The notes under the pieces: model-generated
The model's input: only the letters and a program-made list of their open reading frames with translations
Told to the model about the DNA's origin: nothing
Database searches by the model: none
Program-made: the position numbers and the translations under genes
In this document: piece after piece, positions 12,200 to 22,101 of the stretch
Layout: every line of letters begins with the position of its first letter
Numbering within the stretch: the first letter of the stretch is position 1
NCBI RefSeq assembly: GCF_026914185.1
Contig: NC_070575.1
Location: 310,001 to 374,000, forward strand
Direction: 5' to 3'
DNA from: Puccinia triticina
Taxonomy: Eukaryota; Basidiomycota; Pucciniomycetes; Pucciniales; Pucciniaceae
Length of the DNA stretch: 64,000 bases

Positions 12200-12906
12200 T
12201 ATGAGATCAAGACAATAAAAACAAGCTAATTTTGACTGTAAGGTGTTAATCAAGCTGATGTGATTGAGGTGATTGGCTAAGGCTACAATGTGATAATAAT
12301 TTTTTGGGTTACATGGTGAATAGTTCTGTGATCAAGAAAAGAAAAGGTAAAATTATCAAGCTAAGTTTGACTGTAAGGTGTTAATCAAGCTGATTGGAGA
12401 AGTTGGACTGGCTAAGGCTACAATGTGATAATCAACTTGGGTGATACCAAGGCTGAAACGCTGCGCTGCGCTACAAAAAAGCGGTCTTTTAGCGCAGCGC
12501 AGCAGGGAACCGCTGCGCGGTCAGCCCAAAAAAGCGGTAGCGCAGCGCCAGTCCCGCTGCGCTACCGCTGAAAATAGCGGGGGCCCGCTTTTTCCCCGAC
12601 CCAAAAAGCGGTAGCGCAGCGGACGGGGCCGCTCCTTTCAGCGCCGCGCAGCAGCCACCAAAACAGCTGCGCTGCGCTTTTTTGGATGGCAGCGGGGGAG
12701 TGCTACGCGGCCAGGTCAAAAAGCGGTAGCGCAGCAATGGTTCCGCTGCGCTACCGCTGAAAGTAGCGGGTTCCCACTTCTTGCCAGACCCAAAAAGCGG
12801 TAGCGCAGCGGGCGGGGCCGCTACTTTCAGCGCAGCGCAGCGGCCACCAAAACCGCTGCGCTGCGCTTTCACCCTTGGTGATACAATGGATAGTTCTGTG
12901 ATCAAG
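12200..12906. repeat. diverged tandem duplication, second copy interrupted by a TIR element
   Basis: Two direct copies share CTAA(T/G)TTTTGACTG-like, AAGGTGTTAATCAAGCTGAT, GGCTAAGGCTACAATGTG and ATAGTTCTGTGATCAAG: roughly 12218-12335 and 12358-12906. The second copy is split by the 430-bp element at 12448-12877. The first copy therefore approximates the state before insertion. Confidence 0.65.
12448..12877. mobile_element. 430-bp GC-rich palindromic TIR element, CAA-family, 7-bp target duplication
   Basis: The ends are CAAGGCTGAAA and, inverted, CAAGGGTGAAA. GTGATAC flanks both sides (12441-12447 and 12878-12884). The interior is built almost wholly of AGCGGTAGCGCAGCG-type motifs on both strands, so the transcript would fold strongly. 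There is no credible coding sequence, although long open frames arise from the repeats. If the terminal G is counted with the target, the duplication could be read as 8 bp (GGTGATAC). Confidence 0.8.
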
Positions 12907-12929
12907 GAGGCAAAGTGAATACAAATCTA

Positions 12930-14095
12930 CTAAGAGGCATTAGATTGGACAAATTTGGACACATTTTTGCGCAACTGGGCCACATAAACCTCTGGTACTC
13001 CCCATTGTATCATGCTTTCTTGGGTTATACCCTTAGATTGGAAAACTTTGAGATTAGTGGCCTTGTTCTGGGTGAGAATGGCAACTATACCATCTCTATT
13101 GACCAGTGGTATCTTGACAAATGCAAGGTACTTTTTGAGGAGGTTCACTTCTAGATCAATAATAGACAAGCTATCAGAATCGGAGTTGGGGCTGGGGCTT
13201 CGGCGGGTATGTGACTTGTGGAGTTTGCGCTTTTTTGCCGCTGAGAGCTTCTTGAATTTGAATCCCGCAGGGGGCGTGCAAAGGTCCACTCCCTGGTACC
13301 CTTGAACATGTTATTTCAGTCGGCTGGAATTTTAAGGTGGATATATTGGTGAGTTACTTACAATGGCATAGGCCCATTGTTGGACCATTGCAGCAGTCAG
13401 AGGTATATATTGAGTGGGATTGGTCGGGTTGATATGCACAGGCATTCTTGTTTCATACTTCACTTTGGGCGGGTTTGCAGCAAATATTTGATTAGTATAA
13501 AGATTGATTGCATCAAAATCACCGGCGACGGTGATTGCTGAAGGATTGGATGGATTGGTCGCCTTCAACAATGAGGCTGATATTGCAGCCTTTTGAGTCA
13601 AGACATGCTTCTTGACATCAATGACGGCCTTAGCTTGTTTCTTGGTGGTCTCGGGGTTGATCATGAGAAGCTCCATTGACGCCTTTGTGCGGTCCTGGCC
13701 AGTCAAAATGAGGGAAGCAGTCCAGTGATTGAATGAAGACTCATCCGCGATTCGGTAGTCAGCGGACTTCTTGAACTCGTTGCCATCAGCAATATTTATC
13801 AACACTTTCCACTCAATATGTGGCGATCCTTTGATAATGGTGTTTCGAATGAGATCGCCGGCGCCGTCAAACTGATTATTGCACTTGCTTGCAACAACCT
13901 CTTGGAAATCCTTGAGGGTCAAGGAAGCAAGGAGAGGAATTCAATTAAGAAAAGCTTTGGCTTCTCGGATTTGATCATTGCCCACATTGATTTGTTTGTT
14001 GTTGAAAACTTTTCGTAGAACAACTTGAAACTAGTGTTGCAGTTGATCACCTGAGGCTGAAGACCAGACAGGTTTTTCAGTTTCACTTTGATCTA
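12930..14095 (-). CDS. unrecognised protein, at least two exons, possibly decayed
   Basis: I do not recognise the family. The main exon (about 13922-13365) encodes a mixed alpha/beta-like segment including VVASKCNNQFDGAGDLIRN and a WTASLILTGQDRTKAS stretch. A GTAAGT donor near 13364 and an AG acceptor near 13294 join it to a C-terminal exon ending at 12930. That exon has a basic KKLSAAKKRKLHKSHTRR patch followed by acidic-serine sequence, like a nuclear localisation signal. Upstream (14095-13925) another open segment (KVKLKNLSGLQPQVINCN) is in a different frame, and I could not find a donor/acceptor pair that joins them. The gene is therefore either incompletely modelled or frameshifted. The ends given are approximate at the 5' side. 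Confidence 0.45.
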
Positions 14096-14099
14096 GAGA

Positions 14100-14496
14100 A
14101 AAAAAAAACTTATGGTCAATTGCACCGGTTGCGGACCAAGCCCGCGAATCCGCCATAATTTGGAGGCTGAGAAGTATCCCGCCGGAGGATTCTCCCTGTT
14201 GAAAAGATAGAGTCCAATCCGAGACATTTTTGTAGGAACAATGAGACTATTAACCACTAAAAAGGGAGCAGAAATTTCATTGGCTTGAGCCTTTCAAATG
14301 CCATGACTGGACACAGCCTTCCTGGCTGTGCCAAAGTGGAAGTGATCCTGTTTTCATGCCACAAGGCAAAAACAAAAACAAATAAATCATGGAATGCCAT
14401 GATTTTTGCACAGCAAGCAGGACCATCCGTCCAAGCTTTCTGCAAAACACAATACTTCAGAAGGAAGGCCTAATCTTCCTTACTGATGAAAATTGA
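14100..14496. other. no gene recognised
   Basis: A short open frame (14285-14473) exists but has no recognisable features. No border motifs seen. Confidence 0.35.
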
Positions 14497-14499
14497 TTG

Positions 14500-14830
14500 A
14501 GACTGAATTTGCACCAGCAAACAAGATTTAGAGCCTCCTTCCAGATTAAGCCATTTAGGCGGCGGGAGTCCTTGACTTGTTTCACAACTTCCAGTGCCAA
14601 ACAGACTAGGGCTTTTGGCCTGAAATTCCACACAGCATTAAACATCAATGAAAATGACCATTTCAAACATCGGTTTTTCAGTTTTTTGAGAAGAAAGTAA
14701 ATGCATTGAAATTCCTGTCATGTGATAGAAGAACTATTTGCCAGCTAAATGGCTTGATTTGGAAGGGTGTTCTAAACTGGGTTTGCTTCTGAAACTGGAG
14801 GACTTCCCGTCGACTTTGAATAAATCTGGA
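14500..14830. repeat. inverted-repeat segment with a single MITE end
   Basis: CTTCCAGATTAAGCCATTTAG at about 14537 is mirrored by CTAAATGGCTTGATTTGGAAG at about 14743, with AGCAAACAAGATTTAG echoed by CTAAACTGGGTTTGCT further out. GGAGGACTTCCCGTC at about 14798 matches the terminus of the MITE family at 24452, 46544 and 46999, but the partner end is missing. Likely a broken TIR element. Confidence 0.5.
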
Positions 14831-15144
14831 ATTCAAACCAGCAACCATGAGCAGTTGTTCAATACTCCCCCTGGACTTTTTGCTCAGAAAAAAAAGTGGG
14901 ACTTGAAAAATCGACTCCCTGAAATTCATTTTCCAACTTCCAAATGTTGCGGATGTCGCGGAGACCGCTTCTGGACGTCTCCCGCGGGTCCTCAGGACCC
15001 AATTTTGGTCCAGGGCCCATTTAGGAGTTGGAAAATTAATTCCGCCATCCCAAATGGGAGTCAGAAAATTAATTTTGCAAAAATTGATGAAAAAAAGAAA
15101 AAAATTATATCTTCTCACCAAAGCCCCCCAAATTTTCACAGCGC

Positions 15145-16112
15145 TGTGGTGCTCCATTCCAAACCATAAGTAGTACTTTATTGCTTTCTTTTACATATAT
15201 TCATCATTACATTGAACATTTCCCCATAACCCTTCACAAATACCTCATTATTATTACATATTCAGATTCTACATCAAATTTCACCTATGGTCACTCATAC
15301 ATAGTACCCCCTTATCTTCAATGGTTCAGTAGTTATAGAGGATATAAGACTTACAGACAACCTACAGTCTTCATTAGTTACAATACTCATTTCATTAGTA
15401 CCCTACTTGAATCATTACAGTACATTCCTTTCACATATTTATTCTCACATACTAAACCCTTTACATACATTTCTCATTATGCACTATACCTATTGTACAC
15501 ATTACATCATTGGATCTGTGCTTACCTCTTTCAGTAGTGCTCATCATTACAAGTTGTTACTATGTTCTCATCACTCTTCCCCATTAGTACATTCTTTTAT
15601 TCCCATAACCAGCATTCCCCTTTCAGCATTGCTCATCATTACATACTGTTACTATGTTCACATCACTCTTCCCCATTTGTACATTCCTTTATTCCCATAG
15701 CCAGAGAACTCCTCATTGTCTGTGCTCATCCTTCCTTCATATAAGAACTGTCCTTCCCCCCTCACTTGTACCTTATGCAGAATTTATAGATAATTTTAGA
15801 TACAGAAATTATAAGTGCCCATTCTCATCAACCCATTGCCATTGAACCATTGCCCATTGCTTCCCCCCCCCCTTTCAACCATTGCTCCAACTCTCTTACC
15901 CTCAGTAGTCAGTAGTTAAGCTCATAGTACTAGCTCCTAAGATCAAGCAGAAATCAGCCACACCTTTTCTTCTTTTTCTTAGTGTTACTCTCATCCCCTC
16001 AGCATTAGTCAGGAAGGCAGCCTCATCAGCACCCTTGCATAGCTTACATTAGTACTAGTGTTGCTATCCATTTCCCTTCCAAGCTCTATTCTCCCCTTTG
16101 AGTAGTTCCACA
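15145..16112. mobile_element. 968-bp solo LTR in the left arm of the 6.7-kb element
   Basis: Ends are TGTGG...CCACA, flanked by GCGC on both sides (15141-15144 and 16113-16116). The right arm of the host element runs straight across the equivalent point (TTTTCACAGCG.. read in reverse near 21345), confirming an insertion. The interior is AT-rich, with short open frames that are probably meaningless. Diverged relatives lie inverted at 375 and 9719. A 4-bp duplication fits some Ty3/gypsy-type LTR elements; the class is inferred. Confidence 0.75.
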
Positions 16113-16340
16113 GCGCGCAGAATACACCCTGAAGCTCCCATGCTGAAATTCTGGGCATCACCCCACGCCATAAACGGGGTGTGCTACTGTGCCTCTAATT
16201 TGGCGGATTTCCTACTAAGGAAATCTACCAAATCTTAGCTACAGCGCCCCAAAGTGCGCCAAAATTTCACAGCACAGAGTTAAATAACCTCTCTATAAAT
16301 GGTTAGCTTATGGGCAGTACTCTACTAACAGAAATTAATT

Positions 16341-16440
16341 TTGAGGGGGTGGCGGCCTCCGCCACAGTTAATAGTGGCTCTGCCACAGTTGATAGTGGCT
16401 CTGCCACAGTTAACAGTGCCTCCGGCACAGTTAACAGCGC
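16341..16440. repeat. left fragment of the 21-bp minisatellite
   Basis: Units such as GCCACAGTTAATAGTGGCTCT and GGCACAGTTAACAGCGC match the minisatellite at 17524-20615. The fragment was separated from the main array by the solo LTR at 16441-17523. Confidence 0.8.
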
Positions 16441-17523
16441 TGTGGTATGCTTTATGGTTGCCCATCTAAGCCCATTTTGAAATTTCCTTTTTTCTCATAT
16501 GTACACTCTCAAATCAACCAATACGGCGGCACCACTGGATTCTACGGCCAAAACTACACAGGACACCATGGACAACACACCTTACACCCCTCTGGATCAG
16601 AAGATACAACCCCTTCAAGACACCATCAGCCAGTTTCACACACACAAACACCATACTCAGGTCATGTAATCCGTTACATGAACCACACTTACCCAGGACA
16701 TGTAATCTGTTACATGGACCACCCTGACAGCTTGTCTAAACCTTTACATATACTTTACCTCATCAGCTGCACTCATTTCATTGTGCTTTGCACATATCAT
16801 GCAGTGTCATGCAGTGTTATGCACACTTGATGCAGGCTTATGCAGTCTTATGCAGGTGCATGCAGACTAGTGTAATAGGGGCTGCAGTCTGACAGTTGAC
16901 AGATGACATCATGCAGGTGTCAAGATGGCAAAAAACCCTCATGCAGCTTGCAGATGACATCATTTGACAGGCCAGGCCAGCTAAAATATCTCACCTCCTA
17001 TTTCTCACTAGCTAAATTCCCTCATATGACATCATGACCTCATGTGACCTGTCAACCACCAGCCAAAATACCTCATTGTAGTCTTCAGGGCAGCTAAAAC
17101 CCCTCATTCTCTTGTTCCCCTGGAGCTAAAATGTCTCACTCTTTTCTGTTTAAGGAGGCTCTCCTCCCCCCAGTTGGAATTTCTCTCAGCAAACTACTTG
17201 CACTCAGCTTACCCCATAACAGTACAATACTTGCTCACTCTACAGTATTAGCCCCACTCTATATTGTGGTTTTACACCCTTACATACAAATGACAACTTC
17301 ATTACAACACTTACACATCAGCTACATCACCCTAACCCTTAAGCCACCTGCTCAAAGTAGGCTATCTTTTGATACACCTCCAATATCACTACATTAAACC
17401 TTCCAATCGTAGATTGGGGGGGGCTTGTTTTAGTGTCTAGTGACGCAGGAAAGGCAGAGGTAACCTCATTCATCCCTTTCCGCACTCAGCAAAAGGTTCT
17501 CAGGAACACTTTTGAGCTTTACA
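16441..17523. mobile_element. 1083-bp solo LTR inside the minisatellite
   Basis: Begins TGTGGTATGC and ends GAGCTTTACA, with GCGC on both sides (16437-16440 and 17524-17527). The same sequence, diverged, occurs at 57233-58214 with the same two ends. Shared internal blocks include ACACAGGACACCATGGACA, TCTGACAG and the terminal GGGGCTTGTTTTAGTGTC. No coding domains. It splits the 21-bp repeat array. Confidence 0.8.
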
Positions 17524-20500
17524 GCGCCTCCGCCACTATTAACCGTAGCCACTGTCAACTGTGGGGGATGCGCTGTTAACTGTGCCAGAGGCACTGTTAA
17601 CTGTGGCGGAGGCGCTGTTAACTGTGCCAGAGGCACTGTTAACTGTGGCGGAGGCGCTGTTAACTGTGCCAGAGGCACTGTTAACTGTGGCGGAGGCGCT
17701 GTTAACTGTGCCAGAGGCACTGTTAACTGTGGCGGAGGCGCTGTTAACTGTGCCAGAGGCACTGTTAACTGTGGCGGAGGCGCTGTTAACTGTGGCGGAG
17801 GCGCTGTTAACTGTGCCAGAGGCACTGTTAACTGTGGCAGAGGCGCTGTTAACTGTGCCAGAGGCACTGTTAACTGTGGCGGAGGCGCTGTTAACTGTGC
17901 CAGAGGCACTGTTAACTGTGGCGGAGGCGCTGTTAACTGTGCCAGAGGCACTGTTAACTGTGGCGGAGGCGCTGTTAACTGTGCCAGAGGCACTGTTAAC
18001 TGTGGCGGAGGCGCTGTTAACTGTGCCAGAGGCACTGTTAACTGTGGCGGAGGCGCTGTTAACTGTGCCAGAGGCAATGTTAACTGTGGCGGAGGCGCTG
18101 TTAACTGTGCCAGAGGCACTGTTAACTGTGGCGGAGGCGCTGTTAACTGTGCCAGAGGCACTGTTAACTGTGGCGGAGGCGCTGTTAACTGTGCCAGAGG
18201 CACTGTTAACTGTGGCGGAGGCGCTGTTAACTGTGCCAGAGGCACTGTTAACTGTGGCGGAGGCGCTGTTAACTGTGCCAGAGGCACTGTTAACTGTGGC
18301 GGAGGCGCTGTTAACTGTGCCAGAGGCACTGTTAACTGTGGCGGAGGCGCTGTTAACTGTGGCGGAGGCGCTGTTAACTGTGCCAGAGGCACTGTTAACT
18401 GTGGCAGAGGCGCTGTTAACTGTGCCAGAGGCACTGTTAACTGTGGCGGAGGCGCTGTTAACTGTGCCAGAGGCACTGTTAACTGTGGCGGAGGCGCTGT
18501 TAACTGTGCCAGAGGCACTGTTAACTGTGGCGGAGGCGCTGTTAACTGTGCCAGAGGCACTGTTAACTGTGGCGGAGGCGCTGTTAACTGTGCCAGAGGC
18601 ACTGTTAACTGTGGCGGAGGCGCTGTTAACTGTGCCAGAGGCAATGTTAACTGTGGCGGAGGCGCTGTTAACTGTGCCAGAGGCACTGTTAACTGTGGCG
18701 GAGGCGCTGTTAACTGTGCCAGAGGCACTGTTAACTGTGGCGGAGGCGCTGTTAACTGTGCCAGAGGCACTGTTAACTGTGGCGGAGGCGCTGTTAACTG
18801 TGCCAGAGGCACTGTTAACTGTGGCGGAGGCGCTGTTAACTGTGCCAGAGGCACTGTTAACTGTGGCGGAGGCGCTGTTAACTGTGCCAGAGGCACTGTT
18901 AACTGTGGCGGAGGCGCTGTTAACTGTGCCTCTGGCACTGTTAACTGTGGCGGAGGCGCTGTTAACTGTGCCAGAGGCACTGTTAACTGTGGCGGAGGCG
19001 CTGTTAACTGTGCCAGAGGCACTGTTAACTGTGGCGGAGGCGCTGTTAACTGTGCCAGAGGCACTGTTAACTGTGGCGGAGGCGCTGTTAACTGTGCCAG
19101 AGGCAATGTTAACTGTGGCGGAGGCGCTGTTAACTGTGCCAGAGGCACTGTTAACTGTGGCGGAGGCGCTGTTAACTGTGCCAGAGGCACTGTTAACTGT
19201 GGCGGAGGCGCTGTTAACTGTGCCAGAGGCACTGTTAACTGTGCCAGAGGCACTGTTAACTGTGGCGGAGGCGCTGTTAACTGTGCCAGAGGCACTGTTA
19301 ACTGTGGCGGAGGCGCTGTTAACTGTGCCAGAGGCACTGTTAACTGTGGCGGAGGCGCTGTTAACTGTGCCAGAGGCAATGTTAACTGTGGCGGAGGCGC
19401 TGTTAACTGTGCCAGAGGCACTGTTAACTGTGGCGGAGGCGCTGTTAACTGTGCCAGAGGCACTGTTAACTGTGGCGGAGGCGCTGTTAACTGTGCCAGA
19501 GGCACTGTTAACTGTGGCGGAGGCGCTGTTAACTGTGCCAGAGGCACTGTTAACTGTGGCGGAGGCGCTGTTAACTGTGCCAGAGGCACTGTTAACTGTG
19601 GCGGAGGCGCTGTTAACTGTGCCAGAGGCACTGTTAACTGTGGCGGAGGCGCTGTTAACTGTGGCGGAGGCGCTGTTAACTGTGCCAGAGGCACTGTTAA
19701 CTGTGGCAGAGGCGCTGTTAACTGTGCCAGAGGCACTGTTAACTGTGGCGGAGGCGCTGTTAACTGTGCCAGAGGCACTGTTAACTGTGGCGGAGGCGCT
19801 GTTAACTGTGCCAGAGGCACTGTTAACTGTGGCGGAGGCGCTGTTAACTGTGCCAGAGGCACTGTTAACTGTGGCGGAGGCGCTGTTAACTGTGCCAGAG
19901 GCACTGTTAACTGTGGCGGAGGCGCTGTTAACTGTGCCAGAGGCAATGTTAACTGTGGCGGAGGCGCTGTTAACTGTGCCAGAGGCACTGTTAACTGTGG
20001 CGGAGGCGCTGTTAACTGTGCCAGAGGCACTGTTAACTGTGGCGGAGGCGCTGTTAACTGTGCCAGAGGCACTGTTAACTGTGGCGGAGGCGCTGTTAAC
20101 TGTGCCAGAGGCACTGTTAACTGTGGCGGAGGCGCTGTTAACTGTGCCAGAGGCACTGTTAACTGTGGCGGAGGCGCTGTTAACTGTGCCAGAGGCACTG
20201 TTAACTGTGGCGGAGGCGCTGTTAACTGTGCCTCTGGCACTGTTAACTGTGGCGGAGGCGCTGTTAACTGTGCCAGAGGCACTGTTAACTGTGGCGGAGG
20301 CGCTGTTAACTGTGCCAGAGGCACTGTTAACTGTGGCGGAGGCGCTGTTAACTGTGCCAGAGGCACTGTTAACTGTGGCGGAGGCGCTGTTAACTGTGCC
20401 AGAGGCACTGTTAACTGTGGCAGAGGCGCTGTTAACTGTGCCAGAGGCACTGTTAACTGTGGCGGAGGCGCTGTTAACTGTGCCAGAGGCACTGTTAACT

Positions 20501-20615
20501 GTGGCGGAGGCGCTGTTAACTGTGCCAGAGGCACTGTTAACTGTGCCAGAGGCACTGTTAACTGTGCCGGAGCCACTATTAACTGTGGCAGAGGCACTGT
20601 TAACTGTGGTGGAGG
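17524..20615. repeat. 3.1-kb minisatellite, 21-bp unit in a 42-bp dimer
   Basis: About 147 units of two alternating 21-mers: GTTAACTGTGCCAGAGGCAC(T) and GTTAACTGTGGCGGAGGCGC(T). Each unit carries the palindrome GTTAAC once. Because the period is a multiple of three and the unit lacks stops, two frames on each strand stay open for over 1,030 codons. These are a consequence of the repeat, not evidence of a protein. Rare variants (GGCAAT, GGCAGAGGCGCT, CCTCTGGC, doubled B units) recur at fixed spacings, showing 567-bp and 1302-bp internal duplications. It forms the core of the 14898-21596 element. Confidence 0.95.
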
Positions 20616-20682
20616 CCGCCACCCCCTCCAAATTAATTTCTGTTAGTAGAGTACTGCCCATAAGCTAACCATTTATAGAGAG

Positions 20683-21159
20683 CAACGGTGGGCCAGCTAC
20701 GCTAACCGTAGCGTTAGCGTGGCGTAGCGTAGCGGAATTCCGCTAAATTTTAGTGTAGCGTCAGCGGAATTGCGCCTTTCTGCGCTAACGCTACGCGCAA
20801 AGGGTGCGCAGCTAATTTAGCTGTTAGCGTAGCGTTAGCGCAGATGCGCGCAATTGCGCTAACGCTACACACGCAGGGCGCAAAAGAGCGCGCGCTACGG
20901 TGCGCCACAGTGCTTTTAGCTGAAAAAAAGGCCTTTTTTTCCGCTAAAAGCGCTGTAGCGCAGTGTAGCGTAGCGTAGTGACTGTAGCGGCGCGCTAACA
21001 CTAACAAACAATTGGCGCGCTGTTAGCGCCGCTGAAACGTAGCGCAGCGTAGCAGCGCTAACAGCGCGCTAACGCTACTCAAAATGGGCGGGCGCTTTTT
21101 GCCGCTACGCTCACGCTAAGTGGCCCTGTAGCGTAGTGTAGCGTAGCGGCCCACCGTTG
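20683..21159. mobile_element. 477-bp palindrome-rich TIR element, CAA-family, 7-bp target duplication
   Basis: Ends CAACGGTGGGCC on both sides in inverted orientation; TAGAGAG flanks both (20676-20682 and 21160-21166). The left arm of the host element (about 16283-16300) keeps the uninterrupted site TTTATAGAGAGG read in reverse, so the 7-bp duplication is directly demonstrated. The interior is dominated by GCGCTAACGCTACGC-type motifs on both strands. No coding potential is credible. Confidence 0.88.
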
Positions 21160-21604
21160 TAGAGAGGTTATTTAAATCTGTGCTGTGAAATTTTGGTGCA
21201 CTTTGGGGCGCTGTAGCTAAGGGTTTGGTAGATTTCCTTAGTAGGAAATCCGCCAAATCAGAGGCACAGTAGCACACCCCGTTTATGGCGTGGGGTGATG
21301 CCCAAAATTTCAGCATGGGAGCTTCAGGGTGTATTCCGCACGCTGTGAAAATTTGGGGGGCTTTGGGCCTCCCAGTGAGAAGATATAAATTTTTTCTTTT
21401 TTTTCATCAATTTTTGCGAAATTAATTTTCCGACTCCCATTTGGGATGGCGGAATTAATTTTCCAACTCCCAAATGGGCCCCGGACCAAAATTGGGTCCT
21501 GATGACCCGCGGGAGACGTCCAGAAGCGGTCTCCGCGACGTCCGCGACTTTTGGGAGTCGGAAAATTAATTTCCGGGAGTCGATTTTTCAAGTCCCAAAA
21601 AAGT

Positions 21605-22101
21605 TTACAGTATATCAAATCAGCACTAAATTGACTAACCCAATCAGAATGGACAACATGAACCCTGCTATTTGTAGAACAAAAGCAAATACATAAACAC
21701 AATCAAACCTTTCTAAAGAGCCATCAACAAAGAAAAATTAGTCTATAATTTTGACATTTAGAAATAATTCAAGTGAGGAACACGCGTTTATAATTTCGAA
21801 AAATTCAAGTGAGAGTATAATAGATGTATAAATATTCAAAATAAATAGGGGGAGGCAAGGTCAGTGTATCCTGTTTTGGAGCGGAAATGGATGATCAATT
21901 GAAAGTTAGACGAGCTGGTGAGTTAGGAATTAAAGGTACAGATCTCAACCGATGATGCGATGGTGATGATGATGATGATGATGAGATGATGATTGTGAGA
22001 TGACGATGCCATTAACGAATAATTTCCAACAACTGAATTTTAAGAGGGGAGAAGTTGAAGCGAATCAAGTCTATCTCAATTTGAAAGTTGCAAGTGAAGC
22101 C
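21605..22101. other. 3' flank of the GPC1-like gene, no gene recognised
   Basis: AT-rich sequence with a GATGAT microsatellite at 21960-21990. Probably holds the 3' UTR of the minus-strand acyltransferase gene; no other gene is seen. Confidence 0.45.

Larger units (their letters stand above)
14898..21596. mobile_element. 6.7-kb composite long-TIR element with minisatellite core
   Basis: Outer ends GGGACTTGAAAAATCG at 14898 and its reverse complement at 21596 are flanked by AAAAAAGT (14890-14897 and 21597-21604), an 8-bp duplication inside an A run. The two arms remain recognisably inverted for over 500 bp each once later insertions are removed: solo LTRs at 15145-16112 and 16441-17523 and a TIR element at 20683-21159. 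Without these insertions and their duplications the element would be about 4.16 kb, most of it minisatellite. No transposase was found, so it is non-autonomous. The TIR resembles that of the fold-back element at 38928-40535 (GGGTCTTGGAAAAACG), suggesting one family. Confidence 0.8.

Noticed and set aside
12489..12905. Open frame of 138 codons in the GC-rich patch
   Set aside because: It lies within the palindromic TIR element and is produced by AGCGCAGCG repeats.
16447..16830. Protein-coding frame with GGTTGFYGQNYTGHHGQH
   Set aside because: A similar peptide appears at 57.3 kb only because both are copies of the same LTR; the frame is not preserved along the LTR and there are no domains.
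17524..20615. CRISPR-like array
   Set aside because: Units are contiguous with no unique spacers, and the genome is eukaryotic.
17466..20668. Giant repeat proteins on both strands
   Set aside because: The open frames are forced by the 21-bp period; they occur on both strands at once, start and stop at the array borders and are interrupted by no intron signals.
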